45,962 nt of DNA from GCA-2770975 sp050248915 (lineage in GTDB: Bacteria; Cyanobacteriota; Sericytochromatia; UBA7694), in contig JBFWRL010000024.1 of NCBI GenBank assembly GCA_050248915.1, positions 1 to 45,962 of the forward strand. The letters run 5' to 3'. Under the pieces are notes generated by a model. The model made no database searches and was not told the origin of the DNA. It was given only the letters and a program-made list of their open reading frames with translations. Below are positions 1 through 8,070 of the stretch, piece after piece. The position numbers and the translations under genes are program-made. The stretch's first letter is position 1, and the number at the start of each line of letters is the position of its first letter.

Positions 1-1
1 C

Positions 2-163
2 AAAACTGAAGAGCATGCTGCTCCCAAAACCGAAGAGCACGCTGCTCCCAAAACCGAAGAGCACGCTGCTCCCAAAACCGAAGAGCACGCTGCTCCCAAA
101 ACCGAAGAGCACGCTGCTCCCAAAACAGAAGAGCACGCTGCTCCCAAAACTGAAGAGCATGCA
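2..163 (+). repeat. 24-bp in-frame tandem repeat
   Basis: Six complete 24-bp units (2-25, 26-49, 50-73, 74-97, 98-121, 122-145) and a partial seventh (146-163) follow each other without spacers. The core reads AAAACCGAAGAGCACGCTGC plus TCCC. Units differ only at third codon positions (ACT/ACC/ACA for Thr, CAT/CAC for His), so the peptide KTEEHAAP is kept. The contig begins inside the array, so the true copy number is unknown and the break is probably caused by the repeat itself. Confidence 0.95.
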
Positions 164-472
164 ACCAAAACAGCAGCAAGCGGAGATGTAAAAGCGGGAG
201 CCCAGGTTTTTAAAACAAAAACCTGTACCACCTGCCACGCAGTCAGTTCTGTTGAAGGCGCTGTGGGCACAATTGGCCCCAAGCTTGACGGTTTAGGCAA
301 AACAGCCGCAACACGTGTCGCAGGTAAAGATGCGGTCACTTATATCAAGGAGTCGATCGAAAATCCAACAGCCTTTGTGGTCAATGGATTTGCACCTTCT
401 ATGCCTCCCTTAAAAAGCACCATGAGCGACAAAGAATACCAAGATCTGGTTGCTTTTTTGGCCAGTCTTTAA
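2..472 (+). CDS. c-type cytochrome with tandem-repeat linker (5' partial)
   Basis: The reading frame is open from base 2, so the N-terminus lies outside the window. The first ~54 residues are an eight-residue repeat (KTEEHAAP) that looks like a flexible, charged linker. It is followed by a single class I cytochrome c domain of about 95 residues with a CTTCH haem-attachment motif (bases 222-239) and a likely axial Met in the segment APSMPP near base 400. The family carries electrons in the periplasm or on the outer face of the membrane, either as a free domain or as the tail of an oxidase or reductase subunit. The missing N-terminus would decide between a membrane anchor, signal peptide or fusion partner. 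The stop codon shares the palindrome TTAA (469-472) with the stop of the convergent gene. The domain call is firm; the specific partner is unknown. Confidence 0.88.
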   Translation, partial: KTEEHAAPKTEEHAAPKTEEHAAPKTEEHAAPKTEEHAAPKTEEHAAPKTEEHATKTAASGDVKAGAQVFKTKTCTTCHAVSSVEGAVGTIGPKLDGLGKTAATRVAGKDAVTYIKESIENPTAFVVNGFAPSMPPLKSTMSDKEYQDLVAFLASL

Positions 473-942
473 GGTTTAAAAAAACGCTCTATTTTGTGTT
501 GACTTAAACACGCACGGGCCATAGCTTCTGGTTGTGGCCCGTTTTCTTGTGCATACTTCCATTCCATACAGTCCACAAGTGCGGCAGCCCAAGGCCGATA
601 CTCGTCCAGACCACGAATACGCGCCACAAAAATTCCCTGTTCCCGCAATTTTTTGAGATAATCAGTGGCTGTTGCCAAGCGATTTTGAATGGTGGCCTTT
701 TGCCAATCAGCCCATGTCGCACGATGCAAATTTCCCCCTTGATACCAATACAAATCAAGCTTTGAAGGGGCTATGACATTGGGGGAATTCAATACGGGAA
801 ATAGTCCCAAAATAACAGCCTGTATTAGCAAAACCAGCGCAAAGGAATGGTTTAAAAACAGCCTTTTTTTGAACAAAAAAAACCCAGCCACACACAGAAA
901 AACTGCCAGTCCTCCCAAGAGTACCGGCAGTAAATAAGACAT
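469..942 (-). CDS. hypothetical membrane protein
   Basis: Predicted protein of 157 aa that I do not recognise. Residues 3-24 and about 33-52 are hydrophobic and likely two membrane spans. The remaining ~100 residues are soluble, rich in Trp, Ala and Arg, with two Cys and a basic C-terminus. It begins 10 bp after the stop of the flagellar hook/basal-body gene on the same strand, with only a weak GAGAA ribosome site, so it is probably translated from the same message. A role in flagellar assembly or export is possible from position alone; nothing in the sequence proves it. Its stop shares TTAA with the convergent cytochrome gene. Confidence 0.7.
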   Translation of the reverse strand: MSYLLPVLLGGLAVFLCVAGFFLFKKRLFLNHSFALVLLIQAVILGLFPVLNSPNVIAPSKLDLYWYQGGNLHRATWADWQKATIQNRLATATDYLKKLREQGIFVARIRGLDEYRPWAAALVDCMEWKYAQENGPQPEAMARACLSQHKIERFFKP

Positions 943-952
943 TTCTCAATTC

Positions 953-1951
953 TTAGCGAAAAACGCTGATCAAATCATCCCAAGCATTTAAAAAAGTTTT
1001 CATCGCAGCCGTTGTCGAAGTAAAATTGCGCGACAAAAGGCCCAAAAGACCCATGCTACTTGGTGTTTCAGCATTTGACTGTTCCAAAGCTTGGCTTTCC
1101 AAATCACCCAGTCCCAATTTAAGATCGCCGGGGGCCCCCACACCAGGAATCCCTCCAGGAGCAGCAGCATCAGTCGCTTTATAAACAACTCCCCCAAAGC
1201 GAGAATTGCTTAAACCTTGTAAATTGGGGAAAATAGCCAAGGCAATTTGGTTGCCTTTACGCAGGCCACGGGTTTCATTGATCAAAAATCCCTGTCGGTC
1301 GAAATCGACCTGATCCCCTGCATATCCCAAATTATGGGTAAATAATACATCGGGGCCAACAACTTTGTCTGTCACATACTCCGACACGCGCAAAGAGGCC
1401 AATTCAGTCGTAACATTGGCCAAGGGCTCAGACAAAGCCGTCGCAATTTGGGCTGCCGTTTGCGTTCCGTCGGCTTTAAGCTGATCCAAAATTTGCTGTC
1501 CCAGCTGAGACACCACAGGATTGATTTCCATCGTGGTCTTTTCAAGTGCCCCTGTCGCAGGGTCAAAGCTCGCGACGCTTAGGCCATCACTGTTCACCAA
1601 AGTGCCCGTATTATCAAAATGAAAGGAACCATTGCGGGTAAAATAATACTCGCCTTTGGCATCAAATAAGATAAAAAAACCACGGCCATTGATTGCGAGA
1701 TCGGTGGTAAACCCCGTATGAACCAATCCACCTTGACTAAAATCGGTGGTGGTCGCAGACAAAGAGGTTCCAGGACCCGCAGCTGTACGTCCATTACCAA
1801 AATTCAGGGTATCAATTCCCTGCAGAGTTCCCCGCACAGATTTAGAACCGGGAATCTGACTGCGGGTTAAATTAGAGGCCTCAATATTGATCAGTTGTTC
1901 AGCAGACCGCAATGCCTCGCGGATCCCTGACATCCCACCACTACTCGTCAT
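953..1951 (-). CDS. divergent flagellar hook/basal-body protein (FlgE/FlgF/FlgG family)
   Basis: Protein of 332 aa. The N-terminal ~45 residues form the amphipathic helix typical of rod/hook proteins, but the usual NNLAN signature is degenerate (ASNLTRSQIPGSKS). The segment DLAINGRGFF near residue 84 and YFTRNGSFHFDNTGTLVNSDG just after it are the family hallmark. Near the C-terminus, QALEQSNAE corresponds to the family's LExSNV segment, followed by a short terminal helix. These proteins polymerise into the rod or hook of the flagellum. The total length lies between FlgF/FlgG (~250-265) and FlgE (~400). A strong CGGAGG site lies 8 nt before the ATG. Which of the three paralogues it represents cannot be settled here; its divergence may mean a specialised rod or hook component. 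Confidence 0.82.
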   Translation of the reverse strand: MTSSGGMSGIREALRSAEQLINIEASNLTRSQIPGSKSVRGTLQGIDTLNFGNGRTAAGPGTSLSATTTDFSQGGLVHTGFTTDLAINGRGFFILFDAKGEYYFTRNGSFHFDNTGTLVNSDGLSVASFDPATGALEKTTMEINPVVSQLGQQILDQLKADGTQTAAQIATALSEPLANVTTELASLRVSEYVTDKVVGPDVLFTHNLGYAGDQVDFDRQGFLINETRGLRKGNQIALAIFPNLQGLSNSRFGGVVYKATDAAAPGGIPGVGAPGDLKLGLGDLESQALEQSNAETPSSMGLLGLLSRNFTSTTAAMKTFLNAWDDLISVFR

Positions 1952-2111
1952 ATTGAAAACCTCCGGATTTTTGGTACACGTCTGCGCATCTGGTCTTATA
2001 GCTGGGAATAACCAAAAGGCGGCGTATCAAAACATATTTTTTAAGATCATTTAATCAAAAGAAATTCATTAATAATATCCACTCAAGCTTTTTTAAGTTT
2101 ATTAAGCCAAA

Positions 2112-2135
2112 AACCCCTGTTTTGAGACAGGGGTT
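2112..2135 (-). terminator. rho-independent terminator
   Basis: Perfect 9-bp stem (AACCCCTGT/ACAGGGGTT) with a 6-nt loop. On the minus strand it is followed directly by a T run. It lies 28 bp after the stop of the 2164-2478 gene, so it would end that upstream transcript and separate it from the hook/basal-body gene. Confidence 0.75.
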
Positions 2136-2163
2136 AGGAATAAATTAAATATGAGGCGAACTA

Positions 2164-2478
2164 TTATTTAGAAAAAAGCCAATCCCAAAAGTTTTGTTTT
2201 TTCTTTTCTTCTTTGTCTTTTTTCTTTTTCTTTTTTTCTTTTTTCAGTTGCTGACGGGATTTTTCTAACTCAGAATTTGGCAAAATAGTGGTCATTGCAT
2301 TGTACTGATCTTTGGCAGACAGCAACATCCCATCTTTGCCATAAGGTGTTTGGTGAATCACTTGTTCAAGGGCAGGGGTGACTTTCAGATTGGTACTGTC
2401 TTTGGAAGCAGTCTGTCCCAACTCTTTTGCCACCTGGGACTTCATTGGGCCCGAATCTGAAATGGGTATAATTGCCAT
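2164..2478 (-). CDS. hypothetical protein with lysine-rich tail
   Basis: Small protein of 104 aa, not recognised. Residues 1-75 have no clear motif. Residues ~77-94 are an almost pure Lys/Glu/Asp stretch, followed by the extreme C-terminus QNFWDWLFSK, a short aromatic amphipathic end. There is no signal peptide or membrane span. A purine-rich GGGAGGGAGTGG site lies just before the ATG. It is the last gene of a three-gene minus-strand set (2164-3286) ending at the hairpin at 2112-2135. The neighbouring flagellar gene suggests, but does not show, a motility role. A similar FWxxLF ending occurs in the HTH protein at 19179. Confidence 0.65.
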   Translation of the reverse strand: MAIIPISDSGPMKSQVAKELGQTASKDSTNLKVTPALEQVIHQTPYGKDGMLLSAKDQYNAMTTILPNSELEKSRQQLKKEKKKKKKDKEEKKKQNFWDWLFSK

Positions 2479-2545
2479 AAAACCACTCCCTCCCTCGACG
2501 GTTTAAAAAATCCAGCGCTTTATAACAGCGGATCTATTTAATTGA

Positions 2546-2923
2546 TTATTTACTATGTGTCTGAATGGCATCCAACAACTTGACCACATTGGTAGACCAA
2601 TAGGGATCGCGCTTGAGATCCTGCATCACATGATTGACCAATCTGGGGTTGGAAGCAATTTTTTCAGGCAACTCTTTACGCAAAATCTCTTTGACTACCA
2701 CAGGAAAAACAACATCACGCTCAGCGTTGTCATAACCATCCCTGGTAAAATTATAATTGAATTCGCGATCTTTTTCACCTGATTTTCGCAAAATAAAAGA
2801 GAGAGATATATCTCCCTCTTTTAAGTAAACGGAATACCGCTTTAAGATTTCAGTGATCTGTTTTACAACGTTCTCTTTGCCTGCATCGAGGTCTATTACA
2901 ATCGGGGGTTCTTGTGCGCTCAC
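2546..2923 (-). CDS. hypothetical protein
   Basis: Protein of 125 aa, acidic and basic residues mixed, predicted soluble, mainly helical in its second half. No family recognised. It starts with GTG preceded by AGAGG at 9 nt. It begins 12 bp after the upstream gene's stop, so the two are almost certainly co-transcribed. No signal peptide or membrane span is visible. The segment of about residues 33-60 alternates polar and hydrophobic residues like a beta sheet. Placement between flagella-linked genes is the only functional clue. Confidence 0.65.
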   Translation of the reverse strand: MSAQEPPIVIDLDAGKENVVKQITEILKRYSVYLKEGDISLSFILRKSGEKDREFNYNFTRDGYDNAERDVVFPVVVKEILRKELPEKIASNPRLVNHVMQDLKRDPYWSTNVVKLLDAIQTHSK

Positions 2924-2935
2924 GCCTGAAAACCT

Positions 2936-3286
2936 CTAGGCGGCAAACATAGCTTCGGCAAGCTGGTTGGCCATTTCAACAACAGTCAGCTCAGCGCGAT
3001 TTTCTTTAGAGAGCTGTGCAGAAGCACCTTTTAACGCGCCAACGGCAACCGAGGGAGACAAAGCACTGCTTCCGCCCAAATTGACCTGGGTAGCAGCACC
3101 ACCGGCCGAACCGACGACAGAACTGATATTGAGAATGTCTTCATTTTTAGAGGCGGAAGGTTTGCCTGAAGCACCCTGTACACCACCACTCGGAGCAGCA
3201 GCGGAACCGGCTTTTTGGGCACGACCGGATTTGGAGACAGAAAAGTCAAATCCGCTGTTGCCTTGCAATCTATTAATGCTGCTCAT
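2936..3286 (-). CDS. hypothetical small, largely disordered protein
   Basis: Protein of 116 aa. The start is placed at the ATG preceded by GGAGGA at 6 nt; an ATG 18 bp upstream has no such site. Residues 1-45 are rich in Gly, Ser, Ala and Lys and look disordered. The segment NEDILNIS (~47-54) resembles the short hydrophobic patch after the flexible N-terminus in FlgM-like or flagellar chaperone proteins. The C-terminus (~85-116) is a probable helix. The size and layout are reminiscent of an anti-sigma factor or flagellar chaperone, but similarity is too weak to name it. First gene of the minus-strand set 2164-3286. Confidence 0.6.
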   Translation of the reverse strand: MSSINRLQGNSGFDFSVSKSGRAQKAGSAAAPSGGVQGASGKPSASKNEDILNISSVVGSAGGAATQVNLGGSSALSPSVAVGALKGASAQLSKENRAELTVVEMANQLAEAMFAA

Positions 3287-3612
3287 GTTGTCCTCCACAT
3301 ACATGTCTAACTTAGTTTTGATCTTTAGTTAGTTAATTTTGGGTTAAGGTTGTTAATCTTTACATAATAACTATAGGCAACCCCCCGCAAAACTTGCGAG
3401 GGAAAACGATCTTTTAATCTTGTTTTTGAAGAATCCCATTTATTTAATCGGCACATAATATTTTTAACAATCGGTCAAACCCGCTCACAGAAAGCATTTG
3501 AATTAATTTATAGGTCAATTTTGACTTAAAAAAGATCTTCGCTGACTTTCTGCATATTTCTATCAAAACAGGGGTACAAGATCACAAAGAGCCTTACAAA
3601 GGATGCTAAGCG
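3287..3612. other. divergent intergenic region
   Basis: This 326-bp AT-rich gap separates two divergently transcribed genes and should hold promoters for both. Visible elements: three TTAAC copies on the minus strand between about 3330 and 3356; an imperfect hairpin at 3382-3402 (CCCCGCAA/TTGCGAGG, one mismatch) without a T run; GCCGATTA on the minus strand at 3445-3452, close to the -10 box of sigma-28 promoters; and the palindrome GTCAA-TT-TTGAC at 3514-3525. No RNA gene or additional coding frame was recognised. Confidence 0.5.
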
Positions 3613-4275
3613 ATGAAAATTGATCCATCTGTACAAAAATCACATTATTTACCTCTTCAGCCCAAAACAGATCCCATCCCAAGCTCACAGGATTTAAATT
3701 TGAATGGCCAGGCCCAGCCCGATCACCCACAGCAAGCTTCAGATCAAGAAAATAGCTTGGGAACAGATCAAGCACAGGTTTCCGCGCCCAAGGCCCAGCA
3801 CGGCACAGAACCCACACAGGTTCATTTTGCAACAGAATCACTGCCGCCAGAGGAGACGCCTCCCCCCTCCGCAATAAGTTTACAAGACTGGGAACAGCCC
3901 TCCGATACAGCAGAAACCCAGCAAGCCCTAGATTTCGTCCAAGAAATCCAGAATCAAAATATTCAGTCATTATTAGATGGCATTGATCAATCTTTGGCTC
4001 GGGCCCAAAAAATCATGCAAGAAAATATGCAGCATTATTACACCAAGGTCAAACCCCAAATGGATGCCCTTAAGAAAGCCATTTCTGAAGAAAAAGCGGA
4101 AGCCACAGCCAACAACACAAGCCATCAACGAGCTGCCAAGAGCCAACTCTCGCAGCTGATTGGCGAAGTGAAAAATCAACTGGCTACAGTGATGAAGACC
4201 CAGCCCGAATTGGCCCAATCACTCGAAAAAGCTTTGGCGCAGGCCCAAACACTCAGCGAAACGCGCGCTCACTAA
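3613..4275 (+). CDS. hypothetical Gln/Pro-rich protein with coiled coil
   Basis: Protein of 220 aa, no recognised family. Residues 1-100 are low complexity, rich in Gln, Pro, Ser and Asp, and probably disordered. Residues ~105-220 are helical and rich in Gln, Ala, Lys and Glu, with heptad-like spacing that suggests a coiled coil. There is no signal peptide, so it is probably cytoplasmic. AAGGA lies 9 nt before the ATG. The gene stands alone on the plus strand and its last 23 bp overlap the 3' end of the convergent M23 peptidase gene. Confidence 0.65.
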   Translation: MKIDPSVQKSHYLPLQPKTDPIPSSQDLNLNGQAQPDHPQQASDQENSLGTDQAQVSAPKAQHGTEPTQVHFATESLPPEETPPPSAISLQDWEQPSDTAETQQALDFVQEIQNQNIQSLLDGIDQSLARAQKIMQENMQHYYTKVKPQMDALKKAISEEKAEATANNTSHQRAAKSQLSQLIGEVKNQLATVMKTQPELAQSLEKALAQAQTLSETRAH

Positions 4276-5197
4276 AACGGATCCAGCTCATCCCGTCGGT
4301 ATTATAGCCATTAAGATAGAACCCCCAATGCAAATGGGGTCCTGTCGAACGTCCTGTGGTACCAATGTAGCCAATCGTCTGTCCCTTTTTGACACGATCG
4401 CCCTTTTTGACGGCGAGCTTGCTCATGTGGATATAGACTGAGGTCACGCCCTGGCCATGATCCAAAAAGATCGTATTGCCATTGGAATTGTATTTTGAAA
4501 AATAGCTGGCCAAAGCCACAATTGCATTGGCGGGGGCTTTGATAGGATAACCATGGGGAGAGGCAAAATCGACCCCCGAGTGGTAACCATTGTATTTGCC
4601 ATTGAGATATCGACGTGTTCCATAAGCCGCACTCATGCGATGGGGCACAGGCAAAATAAAGGGACTGTCCCACAGTGCTTGCTCAGTTTGGGAAAAACGG
4701 GCGTCATCGACCGACTTGTCTTCTTCTGCGACCAAAGCGGCTTGCTCCGGACTTAAAGGGGGACGCACAAAGCGAATATACTGAGTACCAAAAGTACCTA
4801 GCATCACTTCTAGCTTGTCTTTTAAAAGCACTTGGCCATTTTCAGCTTTAAGCAGCAGTGTATATCCTCCCGGCTTAAGATCGCCTTTGATCGCCAAAAA
4901 AGCACGGTATTTGTTTTTTTGGCCCGCTTCCGTTTGCCCATTTGCAAACAAAGGCAGTGATTGACCCGCCACATCTACTCTGTATTTGCCTGGTAAAGCC
5001 GTTTGTAAATTTAATTCAACGGATTGGCCCTGAATCACTTTGCTCGGAGAGCTCGTTAAAACAGGTACAGGAAGATTCGTTGGTTCAATACTTGTAAGTG
5101 TTGAGGGGGTAGGGATTGGAACCTCTTGGGGCAACTCCTGGGCTGTGACATTCAGAGTCAGCAGCAGAATAGCCAATGCCATTAAAAATTGTTTCAT
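4253..5197 (-). CDS. M23 (LytM-type) metallopeptidase, exported
   Basis: Protein of 314 aa with an N-terminal signal peptide (MKQFLMALAILLLTLNVTAQ), a proline/threonine-rich stretch, a beta-rich middle region (~45-135) and a C-terminal M23 domain. Zinc-binding residues are visible in HSGVD (around residue 207) and HLHWG (around residue 287), which is the complete M23 set. Such enzymes cut peptide cross-links in peptidoglycan, typically glycyl or meso-DAP bonds, or act as division or envelope regulators. The ATG overlaps the carboxylase stop as TGATG, so translation is coupled; a GTG one codon earlier is the alternative start. Pairing with an acyl-CoA carboxylase gene has no obvious functional logic. 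The substrate is unknown. Confidence 0.88.
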   Translation of the reverse strand: MKQFLMALAILLLTLNVTAQELPQEVPIPTPSTLTSIEPTNLPVPVLTSSPSKVIQGQSVELNLQTALPGKYRVDVAGQSLPLFANGQTEAGQKNKYRAFLAIKGDLKPGGYTLLLKAENGQVLLKDKLEVMLGTFGTQYIRFVRPPLSPEQAALVAEEDKSVDDARFSQTEQALWDSPFILPVPHRMSAAYGTRRYLNGKYNGYHSGVDFASPHGYPIKAPANAIVALASYFSKYNSNGNTIFLDHGQGVTSVYIHMSKLAVKKGDRVKKGQTIGYIGTTGRSTGPHLHWGFYLNGYNTDGMSWIRFSERAFR

Positions 5198-6804
5198 CAC
5201 ATTCTAAAGACACTAAACCGGGTTTCTTGCTGCGGGGCATTCAGTGAGGCGGCAATTGCCAGCCCCAAAACCTTGCGGGTTTCAGCGGGATCAATAATAC
5301 CGTCATCCCAGAGCCGTGCAGAACCAAAATAGGCATCACTTTCATCGGCATAGGTTTTCAAGATGGGCGCTTTAAACGCTTGCTGCTCTTGCTCAGTCAA
5401 ATCTTGACCCTTGGCTTGCAACTGATCACGCTTCACCGTTAAAAGCACATTGGCAGCCTGCTCACCCCCCATAACACCGATGCGGGCCCTGGGCCACATC
5501 CAAAGAAATCGGGGGCTATAAGCCCGGCCACACATACCATAATTACCAGCGCCATATGAGCCACCAATAATCACTGTAAATTTGGGCACAGAGGTCGTAG
5601 CTACGGCTTGTACCAATTTAGCGCCGTCTTTGGCAATTCCCCCACGCTCATAGTCTTTGCCAACCATAAAACCAACGATGTTTTGCAAAAAGATCAAAGG
5701 TGTACCGCGTTGGCTGCACAATTCAATAAAATGAGCACCTTTGAGGGCACTTTCGGAAAATAAAATGCCGTTATTGGCAACAATCCCGACCGGATAACCC
5801 ATGATGCGACCAAAACCACACACTAAAGTCGGCCCATACAAAGCCTTAAATTCGTGAAATTCACTGCCATCCAAAAGACGGGCCAAGACCTCATGCACAT
5901 CGTAAGTTTGCCGCTCATCAGCGGGGATGACGCCGTAGAGTTCATCAGGTGAGTAAAGTGGCTCTTGTGGAGGCCGGATATCCAAGGAAATACGTTTGAC
6001 CCGGTTGAGATTGGCAACAATATGTCGGGCAATTTCGAGGGCTTCTTGATCATTATTGGCCAAATGATCAGCAACCCCAGACAGACGGGTATGCACATCT
6101 GCACCACCAAGATCCTCAGCGCTAACAACTTCACCCGTTGCGGCTTTCACCAAAGGTGGCCCCCCAAGAAAAATCGTGCCCTGATTGCGTACAATAATGG
6201 TTTCATCAGACATCGCGGGCACATAGGCCCCGCCTGCAGTACATGATCCCATCACAACAGCAATTTGGGGAATATTCCGCGCAGACATCTGAGCCTGCAT
6301 ATAAAAAATTCGGCCAAAATGCTCTCGGTCAGGGAAAACCTCTGATTGCAGAGGCAAAAATGCGCCCCCGGAATCCACCAGATAAATACAAGGCAGATGA
6401 TTTTCCAGGGCAATCTCTTGGGCCCGCAAATGTTTTTTAACGGTCAAGGGAAAATAAGTGCCACCTTTGACTGTCGCATCATTTGCCACAATCATGACCT
6501 CTTGTCCTTCCACCAATCCGATGCCTGTAATAATACCTGCGGCAGGCACATCGGTCTCGTAGACGGCATCAGCGGCAAAAGGACTCAGTTCAAGAAAAGG
6601 GGTACCCGGATCACAGAGTTGAACGATGCGATCCCGAACAAAGAGCTTGCCACGTTCTTCGTGTTTGGAACGGGTAGCCGGTGAGCCGCCAGACTGGAGA
6701 CGGGCCAATTTGGCGCGAAATTCCACCACAGCCTGCCGGTATACCTCTGCATTTTTGTGGGATTCAGCGGTGTTGAGGTTGAGTTTTGATTCGATAGGAT
6801 ACAT
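5197..6804 (-). CDS. mccB: acyl-CoA carboxylase carboxyltransferase subunit, likely methylcrotonyl-CoA carboxylase beta
   Basis: Protein of 535 aa with the two crotonase-fold carboxyltransferase halves of biotin-dependent acyl-CoA carboxylases. Segments such as GGTYFPLTVKKHLRAQEIA, LVDSGGAFLP, FPDREHFGRIFY, MGSCTAGGAYVPAMSDE and GTIFLGGPPLVKAATGE are the pattern of methylcrotonyl-CoA carboxylase beta chains rather than propionyl-CoA or acetyl-CoA carboxylases, and the length fits. It would transfer CO2 from biotin to 3-methylcrotonyl-CoA in leucine breakdown. The biotin-carrying alpha subunit and other leucine-degradation genes are not in the window, so the partner must be encoded elsewhere. 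A TATACT hexamer ends 7 nt before the ATG and no ribosome site is visible, so the mRNA may be leaderless. An acyclic-terpene or other branched acyl-CoA substrate is possible. Confidence 0.87.
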   Translation of the reverse strand: MYPIESKLNLNTAESHKNAEVYRQAVVEFRAKLARLQSGGSPATRSKHEERGKLFVRDRIVQLCDPGTPFLELSPFAADAVYETDVPAAGIITGIGLVEGQEVMIVANDATVKGGTYFPLTVKKHLRAQEIALENHLPCIYLVDSGGAFLPLQSEVFPDREHFGRIFYMQAQMSARNIPQIAVVMGSCTAGGAYVPAMSDETIIVRNQGTIFLGGPPLVKAATGEVVSAEDLGGADVHTRLSGVADHLANNDQEALEIARHIVANLNRVKRISLDIRPPQEPLYSPDELYGVIPADERQTYDVHEVLARLLDGSEFHEFKALYGPTLVCGFGRIMGYPVGIVANNGILFSESALKGAHFIELCSQRGTPLIFLQNIVGFMVGKDYERGGIAKDGAKLVQAVATTSVPKFTVIIGGSYGAGNYGMCGRAYSPRFLWMWPRARIGVMGGEQAANVLLTVKRDQLQAKGQDLTEQEQQAFKAPILKTYADESDAYFGSARLWDDGIIDPAETRKVLGLAIAASLNAPQQETRFSVFRM

Positions 6805-6811
6805 GTTTTAC

Positions 6812-6817
6812 AGTATA
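6812..6817 (-). promoter_or_regulatory. -10-like hexamer of the carboxylase gene
   Basis: TATACT on the minus strand followed by 7 nt and the ATG of the carboxylase gene at 6804. This spacing would place the transcript start at or next to the start codon. No good -35 box is seen at 17 nt. Confidence 0.4.
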
Positions 6818-6985
6818 ACAAAACTGCCCATCCTCTATCCGGCAAAAGCCCTTTCCATGTTAGAATTAACCCAAATAATACGATTTTTCTGAGACTTTTC
6901 CCCTTCTTAAAATTCAGAAGCAATAGGACATTCATAATGATCCTTGATGGGTAATGTGCTCAGCAAGAAATAAGGAGTGTAAACG

Positions 6986-8065
6986 ATGCGTGTTGCAGTT
7001 GGTATGAGTGGTGGCGTGGACAGCTCTGTTGCAGCAGCCCTGCTCAAACAAGCTGGCCATGAAGTGGTGGGCGTTACCATGTTAATTTGGGATGGCAGTA
7101 AATGCTGTTCAGGCGACGCCATTGAAGACGCTGAATGGGTATGCAAACAACTGGGTATCGAACACCATGTCTACAACCTGATTCCCGAATTTACAAAAGA
7201 AGTGGTCACCCCTTTTGTAAACGAGTACATGAATGGGCGCACCCCCAATCCCTGCCCCACCTGTAATTTTAAAATGAAATTTCAGCATCTGTGGCAAGCC
7301 GTTAAAGACAATATGGAAGTAGATAAAATGGCCACTGGTCATTATGTGCGTCTTTTACACAATGCCGAAAGCAACCGCTATCAGCTTTACAGGGGCCTGG
7401 ATCCCAACAAAGATCAGACGTATATGTTCTATCGCCTCAGCCAGACACAGCTCTCTGAATTGATGTTTCCCTTGGGGCATTACCACAAAGCAGAAACGCG
7501 TAAAATGGCCCAAGAGCTGGGCCTGGATCCGGTCATTAACAAACCAGACAGTCAAGATTTGTGTTTTGTAGGAGACAGCCTCAATGATTTTTGGCGCAAT
7601 CACTATCAAAAATCGATCAAGGGCGGAGATATTGTTGATATCGAAGGGAAAGTCTTGGGACAGCACGAAGGCATTGTGCACTACACCGTAGGACAGCGCA
7701 AAGGCCTGGGTTTAGCTCACGAACACCCCCTCTATGTGCTCAAAATAGACGCAGCTAAAAATCAGGTGATAGTGGGCCCCCGCGATCAAACCTTCTCTGA
7801 TGGTTTAACTGCCTCGGGCATCAATTGGTCGGCAATTTCTGAATTAAATGCCCCTCTCAGAGCACGGGTGCGTATCCGCTACCGTTCAGATCTTGTTCCA
7901 TCTTTGATCGAACCCATCAACGGGGACAGTGTGCGGGTTATCTTTGACGATCCCCAAAGTGCCATTTCTCCTGGACAGATCACTGTTTTTTACGATGCTC
8001 AAGATATGTTATTGGGTGGGGGCGTGATTGAACAGGCCTTGGTATTAAACGAAGTCCTTGTCTAA
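6986..8065 (+). CDS. mnmA: tRNA-specific 2-thiouridylase MnmA
   Basis: Protein of 359 aa, the normal length. It activates U34 of tRNA-Lys, -Glu and -Gln with ATP and accepts persulfide sulfur to form 2-thiouridine. The ATP-pyrophosphatase P-loop SGGVDSS is at residues 8-14; the catalytic Cys90 lies in TPNPCPTCN and the second catalytic Cys193 in SQDLCF. The central tRNA-binding and C-terminal beta domains are present (TVGQRKGLG, then SPGQ near the end). AAGGAG lies 8 nt before the ATG. The gene is followed after 5 bp by a 2OG-Fe(II) oxygenase gene. No sulfur-relay genes lie alongside, which is usual. Confidence 0.96.
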   Translation: MRVAVGMSGGVDSSVAAALLKQAGHEVVGVTMLIWDGSKCCSGDAIEDAEWVCKQLGIEHHVYNLIPEFTKEVVTPFVNEYMNGRTPNPCPTCNFKMKFQHLWQAVKDNMEVDKMATGHYVRLLHNAESNRYQLYRGLDPNKDQTYMFYRLSQTQLSELMFPLGHYHKAETRKMAQELGLDPVINKPDSQDLCFVGDSLNDFWRNHYQKSIKGGDIVDIEGKVLGQHEGIVHYTVGQRKGLGLAHEHPLYVLKIDAAKNQVIVGPRDQTFSDGLTASGINWSAISELNAPLRARVRIRYRSDLVPSLIEPINGDSVRVIFDDPQSAISPGQITVFYDAQDMLLGGGVIEQALVLNEVLV

Positions 8066-8070
8066 CTTTT

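Noticed and set aside
2..163. CRISPR-like repeat array at the left end
   Set aside because: The units are contiguous with no spacers and keep a reading frame, so they are protein-coding tandem repeats.
3382..3402. Terminator in the 3287-3612 gap
   Set aside because: The stem has a mismatch and no T run on either strand; left as an unassigned hairpin.
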